Assembly: GCA_937896665.1 (NCBI GenBank)
Contig: CALBNS010000012.1
Coordinates: 1 to 32,997, forward strand
Reading direction: 5' to 3'
DNA from: an uncultured Clostridia bacterium
Lineage (GTDB): Bacteria; Bacillota; Clostridia; Lachnospirales; Lachnospiraceae
DNA length: 32,997 bases
Shown here one piece after another: positions 8,508 to 18,584 of this stretch (position 1 is its first letter; every line of letters begins with the position of its first letter). The translations under genes and the position numbers were made by a program. Under the pieces are notes generated by a model. It worked only from the letters and a program-made list of their open reading frames with translations. It had not been told where the DNA came from and searched no databases.

Positions 8508-8861
8508 ATGTTTGAAATAGAATGCTGTGATACTACGCATATACATGAGAATCTGATTCATCAGGCAGAGCATGATATGCTGTCAGCAGAAAAATTGCAG
8601 GAACTTGCAGATTTTTTTAAGGTGTTTGGTGATGTGACCAGAATTAAGATTCTTTCTGTTCTGCTGGGGACTGAATTGTGTGTCTGTGATTTGGCCAAAG
8701 TTGTAGGTATGACGCAGTCAGCTGTATCTCATCAGCTGCGTGTGTTAAAGCAGATGAAATTAGTCAAGAACCGAAGAGAAGGAAAGACTGTGTTCTATTC
8801 ATTAGCAGACGGACATATTCAAGGAATCTTAAATCAGGGAATGGAGCATATCGAAGAATAA
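8508..8861 (+). CDS. ArsR/SmtB-family metal-responsive repressor
   Basis: Winged-helix repressor of 117 residues, probably controlling the ATPase through the palindrome at 6159. I chose ATG 8508 because AAGGAG (8491-8496) lies upstream of it; a TTG at 8487 would put that site inside the gene. Two metal sites are visible. One is a CadC-like alpha3N site with Cys residues in ECCDTTHIH and ELCVCDLA. The other is a complete alpha5 zinc site, D-x-H-x10-H-x2-E, near the C-terminus (from LADGHIQGI to EHIEE). The DNA-reading helix is GMTQSAVSHQLRVLKQ. An extended -10-like TGTGATACAAT at 8455-8465 may drive it. Ten bases later the lipoprotein gene starts, so the repressor leads a different transcript from its likely target. 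Confidence 0.93.
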   Translation: MFEIECCDTTHIHENLIHQAEHDMLSAEKLQELADFFKVFGDVTRIKILSVLLGTELCVCDLAKVVGMTQSAVSHQLRVLKQMKLVKNRREGKTVFYSLADGHIQGILNQGMEHIEE

Positions 8862-8871
8862 GGAGGGGCAT

Positions 8872-9390
8872 ATGAAAAAGATTAGTCTGCTCGTAACAGT
8901 GCTTGCCGTATGCCTGATGACAGGTTGTGCAAATCGCTTGGAAAAAGGTGTAAAACACCTGGAAAATGGAGAATATGAGGAAGCAATTACATGGTTTGAA
9001 GAACAGATAGAGAATGGGAAGGAACTAGGAGAAGCTTATCGTGGTATTGGAATTGCACAGTTTGAAATTGGTGATTACGAGGCATCAAAAGAAGCGTTTG
9101 AACAGGCTGTGCAGAATGGAACGAAAGAAACTGTAAGTCTCTATCATTTGTTAGGTACCTGTTGTCTGGAACTGGAATTATATGAAGAAGCATTGAACTA
9201 TTATGAAAAAGGGGTTGCTATGAAAGACGTATCCGGAGAGGTACTAAGGGAAATGCAGTTTAATATCATAGGGCTTTATGAAAAATTAGGCGACTGGGAT
9301 AGTGCAAAAGTGAAAGTACAAGAGTATCTCAATCAGTATCCAGAAGACGAGGCGGCTTTAAAAGAGGCAGAGTTTTTGAAGACTAGATAA
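8872..9390 (+). CDS. TPR-repeat lipoprotein
   Basis: Secreted lipoprotein of 172 residues. The first 18 residues are a signal peptide ending in the lipobox LMTGC, so Cys19 should be lipidated and the protein held on the outer face of the membrane. The rest is about three to four tetratricopeptide repeats, visible as repeated pieces such as LENGEYEEAITWFEEQI, YEASKEAFEQAV and YEEALNYYEKGV. Such proteins act as scaffolds for protein partners; the partner is unknown. The ribosome site is AGGAGGGG. It sits between arsR and hflX with gaps of about 10 bases. Confidence 0.85.
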   Translation: MKKISLLVTVLAVCLMTGCANRLEKGVKHLENGEYEEAITWFEEQIENGKELGEAYRGIGIAQFEIGDYEASKEAFEQAVQNGTKETVSLYHLLGTCCLELELYEEALNYYEKGVAMKDVSGEVLREMQFNIIGLYEKLGDWDSAKVKVQEYLNQYPEDEAALKEAEFLKTR

Positions 9391-9399
9391 GGAGGACCT

Positions 9400-10647
9400 A
9401 TGGCTGATATGATTGAATTAAAAGAATTACAGGAAAAAGTAATTCTGGTCGGAGTCAGCACCAGTGACAACGACGATACACAGAAATCCTTAGATGAATT
9501 AGAGGAACTTGCGGCTACTGCAGGTGCCCGGGTTGTCGGGAGGGTAGTGCAGAATCTTGCGCAGATTCATCCGGGAACATATGTGGGAAAAGGAAAATTG
9601 GAAGAAATCAAAGACCTGCTTTGGGAGACGGAAGCGACGGGGATTATTTGTGATGATGAACTGACACCGGTGCAGCTTGGTAATATGGAAGATGCATTGG
9701 ATACGAAAATCATGGACAGAACATTGATTATCCTTGATATTTTTGCAGGAAGAGCTTCTACGAATGAAGGAAAGATTCAGGTAGAGCTTGCTCAATTAAA
9801 ATATAGACAGTCAAGACTTGTGGGACTTGGAAAGTCTTTGTCAAGACTTGGTGGTGGAATTGGAACAAGAGGTCCCGGCGAAAAGAAATTAGAGATTGAC
9901 CGTCGTCTGATTAAAGGGCGTATTGCACAATTGAATCGTGAATTAAAAGATGTAAAGAGACACCGTGAAGTGGCAAGGGAGCAGAGAAGTAAGAATAAGA
10001 TCCCGGTTGTTGCAATTGTAGGTTACACGAATGCAGGAAAATCAACGTTGCTCAATCGTCTCACAGGTGCAGGCGTGTTGGAGGAAGATAAGCTGTTTGC
10101 AACGTTAGACCCAACAACGCGTAGTTTGAGACTGCCAAGTAAACAGGAAATTCTAATTACAGATACCGTAGGTTTCATACGTAAACTTCCGCACCATTTG
10201 ATAGAAGCATTCCGAAGTACTTTGGAGGAAGCAAAATATGCAGATATTATTTTACATGTGGTAGATGCATCAAATCCACAGGTAGATGAGCAGATGTATA
10301 TTGTATATGAGACACTGCAGAATCTGGAAGTAAAGAGTAAGCCGGTTATTACTGCCTTTAATAAGCAAGACAAACTAACCGGAGAACATATTTTAAGAGA
10401 TTTTAAGGCAGACCATATCGTGAGAATTTCTGCGAAGACAGGTGAAGGATTAGAAGAACTTCAGAATGTCATCGAAGAAGTGTTGCGGGATCAGAAAGTG
10501 TTTATTGAAAAAATTTATGACTATGCAGAGGCAGGAAAAATTCAACTGATACGAAGGTTCGGCGAATTGCAGGAAGAAGAATACAGAGAAGAAGGTATCT
10601 TTGTGAGAGGCTATGTGCCGGCAGAAGTTTACGAGAAAGTGAGATAG
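9400..10647 (+). CDS. hflX: Ribosome-associated GTPase HflX
   Basis: GTPase that binds the 50S subunit and splits or rescues stalled ribosomes under stress. It has 415 residues. The N-terminal HflX domain shows HPGTYVGKGKLEEI and the glycine-rich linker LSRLGGGIGTRGPGEKKLE. The G domain has G1 GYTNAGKST (from G208), G3 DTVGF and G4 NKQD. A C-terminal domain of about 50 residues ends in RGYVPAE. The ribosome site is AAGGAGG. It precedes the methyltransferase gene by three bases, so the two are co-translated or nearly so. Confidence 0.96.
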   Translation: MADMIELKELQEKVILVGVSTSDNDDTQKSLDELEELAATAGARVVGRVVQNLAQIHPGTYVGKGKLEEIKDLLWETEATGIICDDELTPVQLGNMEDALDTKIMDRTLIILDIFAGRASTNEGKIQVELAQLKYRQSRLVGLGKSLSRLGGGIGTRGPGEKKLEIDRRLIKGRIAQLNRELKDVKRHREVAREQRSKNKIPVVAIVGYTNAGKSTLLNRLTGAGVLEEDKLFATLDPTTRSLRLPSKQEILITDTVGFIRKLPHHLIEAFRSTLEEAKYADIILHVVDASNPQVDEQMYIVYETLQNLEVKSKPVITAFNKQDKLTGEHILRDFKADHIVRISAKTGEGLEELQNVIEEVLRDQKVFIEKIYDYAEAGKIQLIRRFGELQEEEYREEGIFVRGYVPAEVYEKVR

Positions 10648-10650
10648 GCA

Positions 10651-11217
10651 ATGATGAAAAAGTATCAGATAACAGAGTGGTGCCATCATTTTATCAGAGA
10701 ACATGTGAAAGAAGGGGACTTCTGTATCGATGCAACCGCCGGAAACGGAAATGATACTAAGTTTCTCTGTGAATTGGTTGGAGGAAATGGGAAGGTGCTA
10801 GCTTTTGACATCCAAAAAGAAGCAGTTGCCAACACAAAAGAAAGATTAGAAAGACACGGATTATTACAGCGTGCAGAAGTGGTGCTCGATAGCCATACAA
10901 AAATGCAGCAATACGTGCAGGAAGAAAATGTAAGCTGCATCGTGTTTAACTTCGGATATCTTCCGGGTGGAGACCATAATCTTGCTACGAAAAAGGAAAC
11001 AAGTATCTGTGCGATTGAGGAAGGCCTAAAACTTTTAAAGGCGGGCGGACTGATGAGTCTTTGTATTTACAGTGGCGGAGATAGTGGATTTGAAGAACGA
11101 GATGCAATTTTAGGATTTTTAAAACAGTTAGACAGAAAAAAATACCTTGTCATTGTCAGTGAATATTACAATCGTCCAAATAATCCGCCAATTCCGGTAT
11201 TCATTATAAAATTGTAA
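10651..11217 (+). CDS. mnmM: SAM-dependent tRNA methyltransferase, MnmM/YtqB family
   Basis: Small class I methyltransferase of 188 residues. The SAM-binding motif I is IDATAGNGNDTKFL, followed by LAFDIQKEAV. The family signature FNFGYLPGGDHNLATKKETS and the ending YYNRPNNPPIPVFIIK match the YtqB family. Members of this family have been described as the enzyme that adds the last methyl group of mnm5s2U at the tRNA wobble position (MnmM) in Gram-positive bacteria. The assignment rests on family resemblance. Older annotation calls it a putative rRNA methylase. It begins three bases after hflX. Confidence 0.82.
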   Translation: MMKKYQITEWCHHFIREHVKEGDFCIDATAGNGNDTKFLCELVGGNGKVLAFDIQKEAVANTKERLERHGLLQRAEVVLDSHTKMQQYVQEENVSCIVFNFGYLPGGDHNLATKKETSICAIEEGLKLLKAGGLMSLCIYSGGDSGFEERDAILGFLKQLDRKKYLVIVSEYYNRPNNPPIPVFIIKL

Positions 11218-11230
11218 AGGTGTGAGGAAA

Positions 11231-14200
11231 ATGAGCTTACAATTTATCATGGGACCTTCCGGTGCGGGAAAGTCCCATTACTTATATCAAAAAGTAACAG
11301 AAGAGGCTTTGGCTAATCCGGCACAGAATTATATTGTTCTGGTGCCGGAGCAGTTTACGATGCAGACACAGCGTGATTTGGTAATGGCAAGTCCGAAAAA
11401 AGGAATTATGAATATTGATGTTTTAAGTTTTGGACGTCTCGCACACCGCATCTTTGAAGAAACCGGTGGAAATAACCGGATTGTTCTGGATGATGTGGGG
11501 AAAAGTTTTATTTTGCGAAAGATTGCAGGGAATTATGAGAAGGAGTTAAAGCTCCTTGGCAGTAACCTGAAAAAACCGGGTTATATCGGAGAAATCAAGT
11601 CGGTAATTTCGGAACTTACACAGTACGATATTCACGAGGAGACACTGGAAAAGTTACAGGGGGAGATTTCGATATCTGCGAATCTTGCTTATAAACTGAG
11701 CGATATCCAAATGATTTATCGAGGATTTAAAGATTATCTTCAGGAAAAGTATATTACAGGAGAAGAACTTCTGGAGGTACTTTGTGAGGTTGTAGGGAAA
11801 TCCAGAATTTTAAGAGGCTGTACGGTTGTATTAGATGGATTTACCGGCTTTACTCCTGTCCAGAATAAATTATTGCGTGAACTCATGCGTGTCTGTGAGA
11901 AGGTTATGATTTCTGTCACTATGGATGAAAAAGAAGATCCATTTGTGTATACACACCCATACCAGCTTTTTGCACTGAGTAAGCAGATGGTCACATCTCT
12001 TGTTGCGATTGCGGGTGAAGAAAAAATTGAGATAGAAGAACCAGTGTATCTTTATGAGAATCCGGTATACCGGTTTCGTGAAAATCCGGCACTTGCCTTT
12101 TTAGAGAAACACTTATTCCGTGGTTTACGGGTACAGTACACAAAAGCACAAGAAAGCATACACATTTGTACTGCAGGAAATCCAAAAGCAGAGATTGACT
12201 TCACAGCGCAGAAGGTGCGAAATCTTGTGCGGACAAAAGGATATCGCTACCGTGATATTGCGATTATTGTCAGTGATATGAATACATATGGAAATTATCT
12301 GGAAAAAGTGTTTGAACAATATCAGATACCAATATTTATGGATCATAAGCGAAGTATTTTGCTGAATTCGTTTGTTGAATATTTGCGAAGCCTTCTGGGG
12401 ATGGCAGAACAGCGCTTTTCTTATGAAAGTGTGTTCCGGTATCTGCGTACCGGACTTACCGAATTTTCGAGAGAAGAAATCGACATTTTAGAAAATTATG
12501 TGCTTGCCCTCGGCATACGTGGGTTTGGAAAATGGCAGGAAAGGTGGATTCGTCGAACCAGAGATATGGAAGAGGCTGATTTGGAGTATCTGAATGAACT
12601 TCGCGAGCGGTTCATGGGACAGATTGAAACAGTCATGGGAGTGTTAAGAAAACGAAGTAAAACAGTTGCTGAGATTACGATGGCACTGCATGATTACCTG
12701 CTCAAAGAGGAATTGCAGCAGAAGATTAAGAGTTACGAACTCCAATTTTTGCAGGATAAAGAACTAACACTAGAGAAAGAGTATGCGCAGGTTTACCGTA
12801 TTGTAATTGAACTGTTTGATAAATTCGTAGAATTGCTTGGAACAGAGCGGATTTCCTTGAAGGAATATTGTGAGTTGTTGGATGCAGGTCTTGAAGAGGC
12901 AAAGGTTGGTATTATTCCGCCAAGTCTTGATCAGGTCGTTGCAGGCGATATTGAAAGAACACGCATCAAAGATGTGAAAGCAGTATTCTTATTAGGGGTA
13001 AATGATGCGTTTATTCCGGGAAAGGCAGAAAAGGGGAGTCTTTTGTCGGAGTTTGACAGGGAACAACTCAAAAAGGGGGGCATGATACTTGCACCGGGAT
13101 CAAAGGAGAAATCCTCGATACAGAAGTTTTATCTGTATCTGTTGATGACAAAACCGACGCAATATCTGTATGTAAGTTTTAGTAAAACAAGTTCTGATGG
13201 GAAAACACTTCGCCCGGCATACCTCATACAGGATTTGAAACGTATGTATTCGAATCTGGCTGTCCATGAAATTTCAGAGCAGATTATAAACAAGGAATTA
13301 ACCGAGGAGACAGGAATCGAATATCTGGTAAAGGGGCTTCAAAAAAAAGCAGAAGGACTGCAAAGTGAATGGCAGGAACTTTATAGCTGGTATAAAAGGA
13401 ATCCCAAATGGAGCAACCGGATTGAAGAAATGATTGAGGCGGCATTTTATCAGAAGCCAAAGGATGCACTTACGAGCAAGACGGCAGAAAAGCTATATGG
13501 AACCACTTTAGAGAATAGTGTTACCCGTTTGGAACAATTTTCGGCTTGTGCATATGCTCATTTTCTGGCATACGGATTAAAATTGCAGGAGCGTGAGGAA
13601 TATAAGTTCCAGGCAACCGACATGGGAAATATTTTTCACAGTGCGATTGAGTGTTTTTCGAATATGATGGATAAAAGAGGATACTCATGGACGAACCTTG
13701 ATGAGGAACAATTAGAAGAACTTGTGGATATCAGTGTGGAAAAGAGTATTGTAGACTACGGGAATACCATTCTATATAGTACGGCAAGAGATGAATATAT
13801 TATCACAAGACTGAAACGTATGCTGCGCCGAAGCGTCTGGGCGCTCTCCAAACAGTTGGAAAAAGGAGATTTTACGCCGGCAGGGTATGAGGTGTCTTTT
13901 GGAAATATGAAAAATTTGTCAACTGCAAATATTTATCTTTCAGAGCACACGGCTATGCGTCTTAGGGGAAAGATAGACCGTATCGATATCTGTGAAGATG
14001 ATGAAAATGTATATGTAAAAGTGATTGATTATAAGACTGGAGCCAAGACATTTGATTTGGGAGAGCTTTATTATGGTCTTCAGATGCAGCTGGTCATTTA
14101 TATGAATGCGGCATTGGAGATGGAAAAAAATAAAAATACTGGGAAGACCATAGTTCCGGCAGGGATTTTCTATTATCAGATGAAGGATCCGATGGTGGAA

Positions 14201-14635
14201 AAAGAATCTGATGATGAGAAACTGGAAGAAAGTATTTTAAAGGAATTGCGTCTGGATGGTCTGGTTAATGAAAAACCGGAAGTGATTACACACCTAGACC
14301 ATGAATTTGAGAAAAATTCGCTGGTAATTCCAGTTGGAAGGAATAAGAATGCGAGTCTTTCTAAAGCTTCTAAAACTGTATCGAATGAGGAGTTTCAGGT
14401 AATTTCTGCTTACGCAGGACATCAGATGGAAAAAATCGGTAAGCAGATTTTAGACGGCGTAGTGGAAATTGCGCCATATGAGCTTGGCACAAAAAAAGGA
14501 TGCAATTATTGCCCATATCAGGGAATCTGTGGATTTGATGAGCAGATACCAGGATATGAATACCGTAGGCTTGAAAAAATGAAGAAAGAAGAAATTCTGA
14601 AGAAGATGAGCGAGGAGGTGGCAGAATGGGAGTAA
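11231..14635 (+). CDS. addB: ATP-dependent nuclease subunit AddB
   Basis: Subunit of the AddAB helicase-nuclease that resects double-strand breaks to a recombination hotspot for RecA loading. I prefer ATG 11231 (1134 residues) over an upstream GTG at 11222 because AAGGTGTGAGG serves it better. The N-terminus carries the nucleotide-binding FIMGPSGAGKSHY. The C-terminal RecB-like nuclease has VKVIDYKTGAKTF. The iron-sulfur cluster cysteines are visible as one Cys in FSACAYAHF and three in GCNYCPYQGICGF near the end. Length is typical. Its stop overlaps the addA start by 10 bases, which implies translational coupling. Confidence 0.95.
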   Translation: MSLQFIMGPSGAGKSHYLYQKVTEEALANPAQNYIVLVPEQFTMQTQRDLVMASPKKGIMNIDVLSFGRLAHRIFEETGGNNRIVLDDVGKSFILRKIAGNYEKELKLLGSNLKKPGYIGEIKSVISELTQYDIHEETLEKLQGEISISANLAYKLSDIQMIYRGFKDYLQEKYITGEELLEVLCEVVGKSRILRGCTVVLDGFTGFTPVQNKLLRELMRVCEKVMISVTMDEKEDPFVYTHPYQLFALSKQMVTSLVAIAGEEKIEIEEPVYLYENPVYRFRENPALAFLEKHLFRGLRVQYTKAQESIHICTAGNPKAEIDFTAQKVRNLVRTKGYRYRDIAIIVSDMNTYGNYLEKVFEQYQIPIFMDHKRSILLNSFVEYLRSLLGMAEQRFSYESVFRYLRTGLTEFSREEIDILENYVLALGIRGFGKWQERWIRRTRDMEEADLEYLNELRERFMGQIETVMGVLRKRSKTVAEITMALHDYLLKEELQQKIKSYELQFLQDKELTLEKEYAQVYRIVIELFDKFVELLGTERISLKEYCELLDAGLEEAKVGIIPPSLDQVVAGDIERTRIKDVKAVFLLGVNDAFIPGKAEKGSLLSEFDREQLKKGGMILAPGSKEKSSIQKFYLYLLMTKPTQYLYVSFSKTSSDGKTLRPAYLIQDLKRMYSNLAVHEISEQIINKELTEETGIEYLVKGLQKKAEGLQSEWQELYSWYKRNPKWSNRIEEMIEAAFYQKPKDALTSKTAEKLYGTTLENSVTRLEQFSACAYAHFLAYGLKLQEREEYKFQATDMGNIFHSAIECFSNMMDKRGYSWTNLDEEQLEELVDISVEKSIVDYGNTILYSTARDEYIITRLKRMLRRSVWALSKQLEKGDFTPAGYEVSFGNMKNLSTANIYLSEHTAMRLRGKIDRIDICEDDENVYVKVIDYKTGAKTFDLGELYYGLQMQLVIYMNAALEMEKNKNTGKTIVPAGIFYYQMKDPMVEKESDDEKLEESILKELRLDGLVNEKPEVITHLDHEFEKNSLVIPVGRNKNASLSKASKTVSNEEFQVISAYAGHQMEKIGKQILDGVVEIAPYELGTKKGCNYCPYQGICGFDEQIPGYEYRRLEKMKKEEILKKMSEEVAEWE

Positions 14636-17600
14636 AGTATACCGAAGAACAGCAGCAGGTAATCAATTTGCGAAACCGAAATATACTGGTGTCAGCGGCA
14701 GCGGGTTCGGGAAAGACTGCCGTTCTGGTAGAGCGCATTATTACGCGGCTTACTAAGGACATTCCACCGATTGACATAGACCAGCTTTTAGTAGTGACTT
14801 ATACAGAAGCTGCAGCTTCGGAGATGAAAGAGCGTATTCGCAGCGCAATTGAGAGTGCATTGGAAAATAATCCACAGGATTCACATTTGCAAAGACAGGC
14901 AACACTGGTGCACAGCGCCAGGATAACAACAATACATAGCTTCTGCCTTTCGGTAATCCGTGATTATTTTCATTGTATTGATTTGGATCCGGGTTTTCGT
15001 ATCGGAGAAGAAGGGGAGTTGAAGCTGTTAAGGCATGATGTGCTGGATGAATTGTTGGAAAGCTGTTACGAAAATGGCGACAAGGAATTTCTTGATTTCG
15101 TAGAGTGTTTTGCTTCCGGAAAAGATGATAAAAAAATAGAAGAGCTTATTCTGCAGTTATATGAGTTCTCGAGAAGCTTTCCAAATCCGGGGATATGGTT
15201 TGAGAAGTGTATTATGCAGTATGATATGGGTTCGGCAGAAGCAATGGAGGAAAATGCATTCATACAGGGAATTATGAAAAGATGCCGGAAATATTTCGTA
15301 GAGCTCGAAGAAAATTTGGAACTTGCGATAGAAGCCTGTGGAGAAACTGACGGCCCGTATATGTACAGGGATGCACTGGAAGACGACCTGCATCAGATAA
15401 GACTACTTATGAGAGCCGGCACATTTAAGCAGATACACAGTCTGATAAGTGACATCAAATGGAAGAAGTTTGCCCCAAACCGAGACAGGAATGTCTCAGA
15501 GCGGCTTTCTGATTACGTGAAAGCAATTCGTGAGGAAGTGAAGAAGACGATTTCTTCTGTAACAGAGCAGTACTTTTTTGACTACCCAGAAGAACTGTAC
15601 AGAGATATGAAGTCTGCCAAGCGTAATCTGAAAGTACTGGTTCGCCTGACAGAAGATTTTGCAAATGCATTTTCGGACAAAAAGCGAAGTAGAAATATGA
15701 TTGACTTTAGTGATATGGAACGGTTTGCACTCCAGATTCTGACTAAGGAAGAAAATGGTGAAAGAGTTCCGTCTGTGGTGGCAGAAGAATATCAGGAAAG
15801 ATTTGCGGAGGTCATGATTGATGAGTATCAGGACAGCAATCTGATTCAGGAGGCCATATTGACGAGTGTGTCCACAGTATCAAAGGGGATTAACAATGTA
15901 TTTATGGTGGGCGATGTCAAACAGAGTATTTACCGTTTCAGACTGTCACGCCCGGAACTTTTTATGGAAAAGTTCGACACATACAGCCTTGAGGAGAGTC
16001 AAGAGCAGAGAATTGATTTGCATAAGAATTTCCGAAGCAGACGTGAAGTACTTGACAGCGTGAATTTTATCTTTGAGCAGATTATGACACGTGGAGTTGG
16101 TGGTGTCCAATATGACGAGAAGGCAGCATTGTATGTGGGGGCAAGTTATGCAGAGCAGTCAGGAAATGAGACGGAAGTGCTTTTGATTGATACGGATGTG
16201 GATGAATCCGAGGACATGAAAATCGAGGAGACCAACCGTGAATTAGAGGCACGGGCGGTGGCAAGGCGCATAAAGGAACTTGTAGGAAGACATCCCGTGT
16301 TGGACAAAGCAACAGGTGAGTATCGTCCGGCAAAATATGCGGATATTGTGATTTTGACGAGAAGCCTGAAAGGCTGGACAGACGTATTCACGAGGATACT
16401 GAATCGTGAGGGGATTCCGGCACATAGTGGCTCAAAAGCGGGGTATTTTCAGACGAAAGAAGTGCGGACACTCTTAAATTATCTGAAAGTGCTGGATAAT
16501 CCAAGACAGGATATTCCGTTTGTTGCGGTGCTTACTTCAAGTTTAGGCAGGGTAACAAATGAAGAACTTGCAGAAATTAAGAGCAGTACACATGAAAAAA
16601 CGTTTTACGAAAGAGTCAGTATTTATAGTGTATCTGGTGGAAAGAAAGAACTATGTCAAAAACTACAGCAATTTCTGAAGCAGATAGAGTATTTTCGCAA
16701 AAAGATTCCGTACACAGCAATTCATGCACTGTTGTGGAATATTATTGAGGAGACGGGGTATGGCAATTATGTTGCCTCTATGCCGTCAGGGGAACAGCGC
16801 GTTGCAAATTTAGAAATGCTGGTGGAGAAGGCAGTCAGCTTTGAGTCAACCAGTTATAAAGGATTGTTTCATTTTGTACGTTACATTGAGCAACTGCATA
16901 AATATGATGTGGATTATGGAGAGGCAAATGTAATTGATGAACAGGCAGATATTGTACGCCTTATGAGTATTCATAAGAGTAAGGGACTTGAATTTCCGAT
17001 AGTATTTGTGTCTGGAATGAGTAAGAAATTCAATACACAGGATGTGAGGGGAAGTATTATAATTCATCCGGAACTGGGCATTGGCATAGATGCCGTGGAT
17101 CTTGAAAGACGTACTAAGGCTCCGACTTTAATAAGAAAAGTTTTGCAGAATGAAATAACAATGGAGAACCTTGGAGAGGAACTTCGTGTGCTTTATGTTG
17201 CATTGACAAGAGCAAAAGAAAAGTTGATTATGACCGGCACGGTTTCTAATATGGAAGAGAAACTGAAAAAATACGAAACTCTCCGAAAACAAGAAAAACC
17301 AGAGCTTCCTTTTGGAAGATTGACCAAAGCAGGAAGTTATTTTGACTGGATACTTCCGGCATTGTATCGGCATGCTTCTTTTGCCGGGATGCTGGAAGAA
17401 TATGGGTTAGAGGTTCCGTTTGCAAATCCGTTGTTCACAAAAGAAGTGCCGATAATATGCAGAAAAATTCATCTAGAAGACATTGTAAGAGAAGAGGTTG
17501 TAGAAGAAGTCAAAGGAAAGCTGACGAAAGATATTCTTCGCAGATGGGATGCTAATCAGCTCTATAACCAAGCCGTGAGAGACCAACTTGAAGAACAGCT

Positions 17601-18279
17601 GGAATATTCTTATCCGTATCAGGAAGAGCAGGGTATAAAACAAAAGATGACTGTATCGGAATTGAAAAAAAGGATTTACCTAGAAGAGGAAGGTGGAGAG
17701 CAGCTCTTTGAAGAACCCGAGGTGATTCCTTTGCTTCCAAGATTTTTGCAGGAAGAGGCAGAACTTTCTGGGGCATCCAGAGGAAGTGCATATCATAGAT
17801 TGCTGGAATTGTTGGATTTTTCCAAAGAGTATAATGAGAAAAATTTGAGGGAAGCCTTGCAAAGAATCCAGGAAAAGGGACTGATTTCGGAGGAGATGGC
17901 AGGATGTATCAATGTATCTGATATTTTAGAGTTTTTAGTTTCATCAGTAGGTCAAAGAGTACAAGAAGCGGCAAAACACAATCAGCTTTGGACAGAACAG
18001 CCATTTGTACTAGGTGTAGATGCAAGTGAAGTCTATAAAGAACATGGAATGGAAGAACCGATATTAGTCCAGGGAATTATCGACGTATATTTTGAAGAAG
18101 ATGGCGAGCTAGTTGTCTTAGATTATAAGACCGACCGAATCTATTCGGCGAAAGAGTTTAAGGAAAGATATCATGCTCAGCTTGATTATTATGCAAAAGC
18201 ATTAGAACGGCTGACAGGAAAGAATGTGAAAGAAAAGCTTATTTATTCCTTTGCTATGCATAGAGAAATAGAGGTGTAG
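14626..18279 (+). CDS. addA: ATP-dependent helicase/nuclease subunit AddA
   Basis: Motor and nuclease subunit of AddAB, 1217 residues, normal length. Superfamily 1A helicase motifs: Walker A LVSAAAGSGKTAVL (K30), motif Ia TYTEAAASEMKERI, Walker B VMIDEYQDSN, VGDVKQSIYRFR, and the C-terminal LRVLYVALTRAKEKL. The C-terminal nuclease domain has VVLDYKTDRI and the QLDYYAKALE signature. The ribosome site GAGGAGGTGG lies inside the end of addB. A DUF1294 gene follows with one base between. Confidence 0.96.
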   Translation: MGVKYTEEQQQVINLRNRNILVSAAAGSGKTAVLVERIITRLTKDIPPIDIDQLLVVTYTEAAASEMKERIRSAIESALENNPQDSHLQRQATLVHSARITTIHSFCLSVIRDYFHCIDLDPGFRIGEEGELKLLRHDVLDELLESCYENGDKEFLDFVECFASGKDDKKIEELILQLYEFSRSFPNPGIWFEKCIMQYDMGSAEAMEENAFIQGIMKRCRKYFVELEENLELAIEACGETDGPYMYRDALEDDLHQIRLLMRAGTFKQIHSLISDIKWKKFAPNRDRNVSERLSDYVKAIREEVKKTISSVTEQYFFDYPEELYRDMKSAKRNLKVLVRLTEDFANAFSDKKRSRNMIDFSDMERFALQILTKEENGERVPSVVAEEYQERFAEVMIDEYQDSNLIQEAILTSVSTVSKGINNVFMVGDVKQSIYRFRLSRPELFMEKFDTYSLEESQEQRIDLHKNFRSRREVLDSVNFIFEQIMTRGVGGVQYDEKAALYVGASYAEQSGNETEVLLIDTDVDESEDMKIEETNRELEARAVARRIKELVGRHPVLDKATGEYRPAKYADIVILTRSLKGWTDVFTRILNREGIPAHSGSKAGYFQTKEVRTLLNYLKVLDNPRQDIPFVAVLTSSLGRVTNEELAEIKSSTHEKTFYERVSIYSVSGGKKELCQKLQQFLKQIEYFRKKIPYTAIHALLWNIIEETGYGNYVASMPSGEQRVANLEMLVEKAVSFESTSYKGLFHFVRYIEQLHKYDVDYGEANVIDEQADIVRLMSIHKSKGLEFPIVFVSGMSKKFNTQDVRGSIIIHPELGIGIDAVDLERRTKAPTLIRKVLQNEITMENLGEELRVLYVALTRAKEKLIMTGTVSNMEEKLKKYETLRKQEKPELPFGRLTKAGSYFDWILPALYRHASFAGMLEEYGLEVPFANPLFTKEVPIICRKIHLEDIVREEVVEEVKGKLTKDILRRWDANQLYNQAVRDQLEEQLEYSYPYQEEQGIKQKMTVSELKKRIYLEEEGGEQLFEEPEVIPLLPRFLQEEAELSGASRGSAYHRLLELLDFSKEYNEKNLREALQRIQEKGLISEEMAGCINVSDILEFLVSSVGQRVQEAAKHNQLWTEQPFVLGVDASEVYKEHGMEEPILVQGIIDVYFEEDGELVVLDYKTDRIYSAKEFKERYHAQLDYYAKALERLTGKNVKEKLIYSFAMHREIEV

Positions 18280-18280
18280 G

Positions 18281-18553
18281 ATGAAAGAATATATTATTAT
18301 TTATCTGCTGGCAGTAAATATTGTCGCATTTTTTCTATATGGTCTTGATAAACAGAAGGCACGTATGAACCGGTGGCGAATATCAGAAAAAGCGCTGCTT
18401 ATGGCAGCAGTTGTCGGTGGGAGTGTAGGTGCGTATGCAGGAATGAAGATGTTTTCTCATAAAACGAAAAAACCCAAATTCTATCTGGGAGTTCCTGTTA
18501 TTATTTTACTGCAGACAGCATTGGGGATTTTTCTTGCCGTAAAATTATCATAG
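18281..18553 (+). CDS. DUF1294-family small membrane protein
   Basis: Ninety residues with three hydrophobic segments (about 4-22, 37-58 and 68-88). The LYGLDKQKARMNRWRISE stretch after the first helix and the GGSVGAYAGMKMFSHKTKK loop are typical of the DUF1294 family. No function is established for the family. It starts one base after the addA stop and ends the long run that began at arsR. Confidence 0.85.
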   Translation: MKEYIIIYLLAVNIVAFFLYGLDKQKARMNRWRISEKALLMAAVVGGSVGAYAGMKMFSHKTKKPKFYLGVPVIILLQTALGIFLAVKLS

Positions 18554-18584
18554 CAGATTTATTGAATAAAAAGGGAAATATAGG

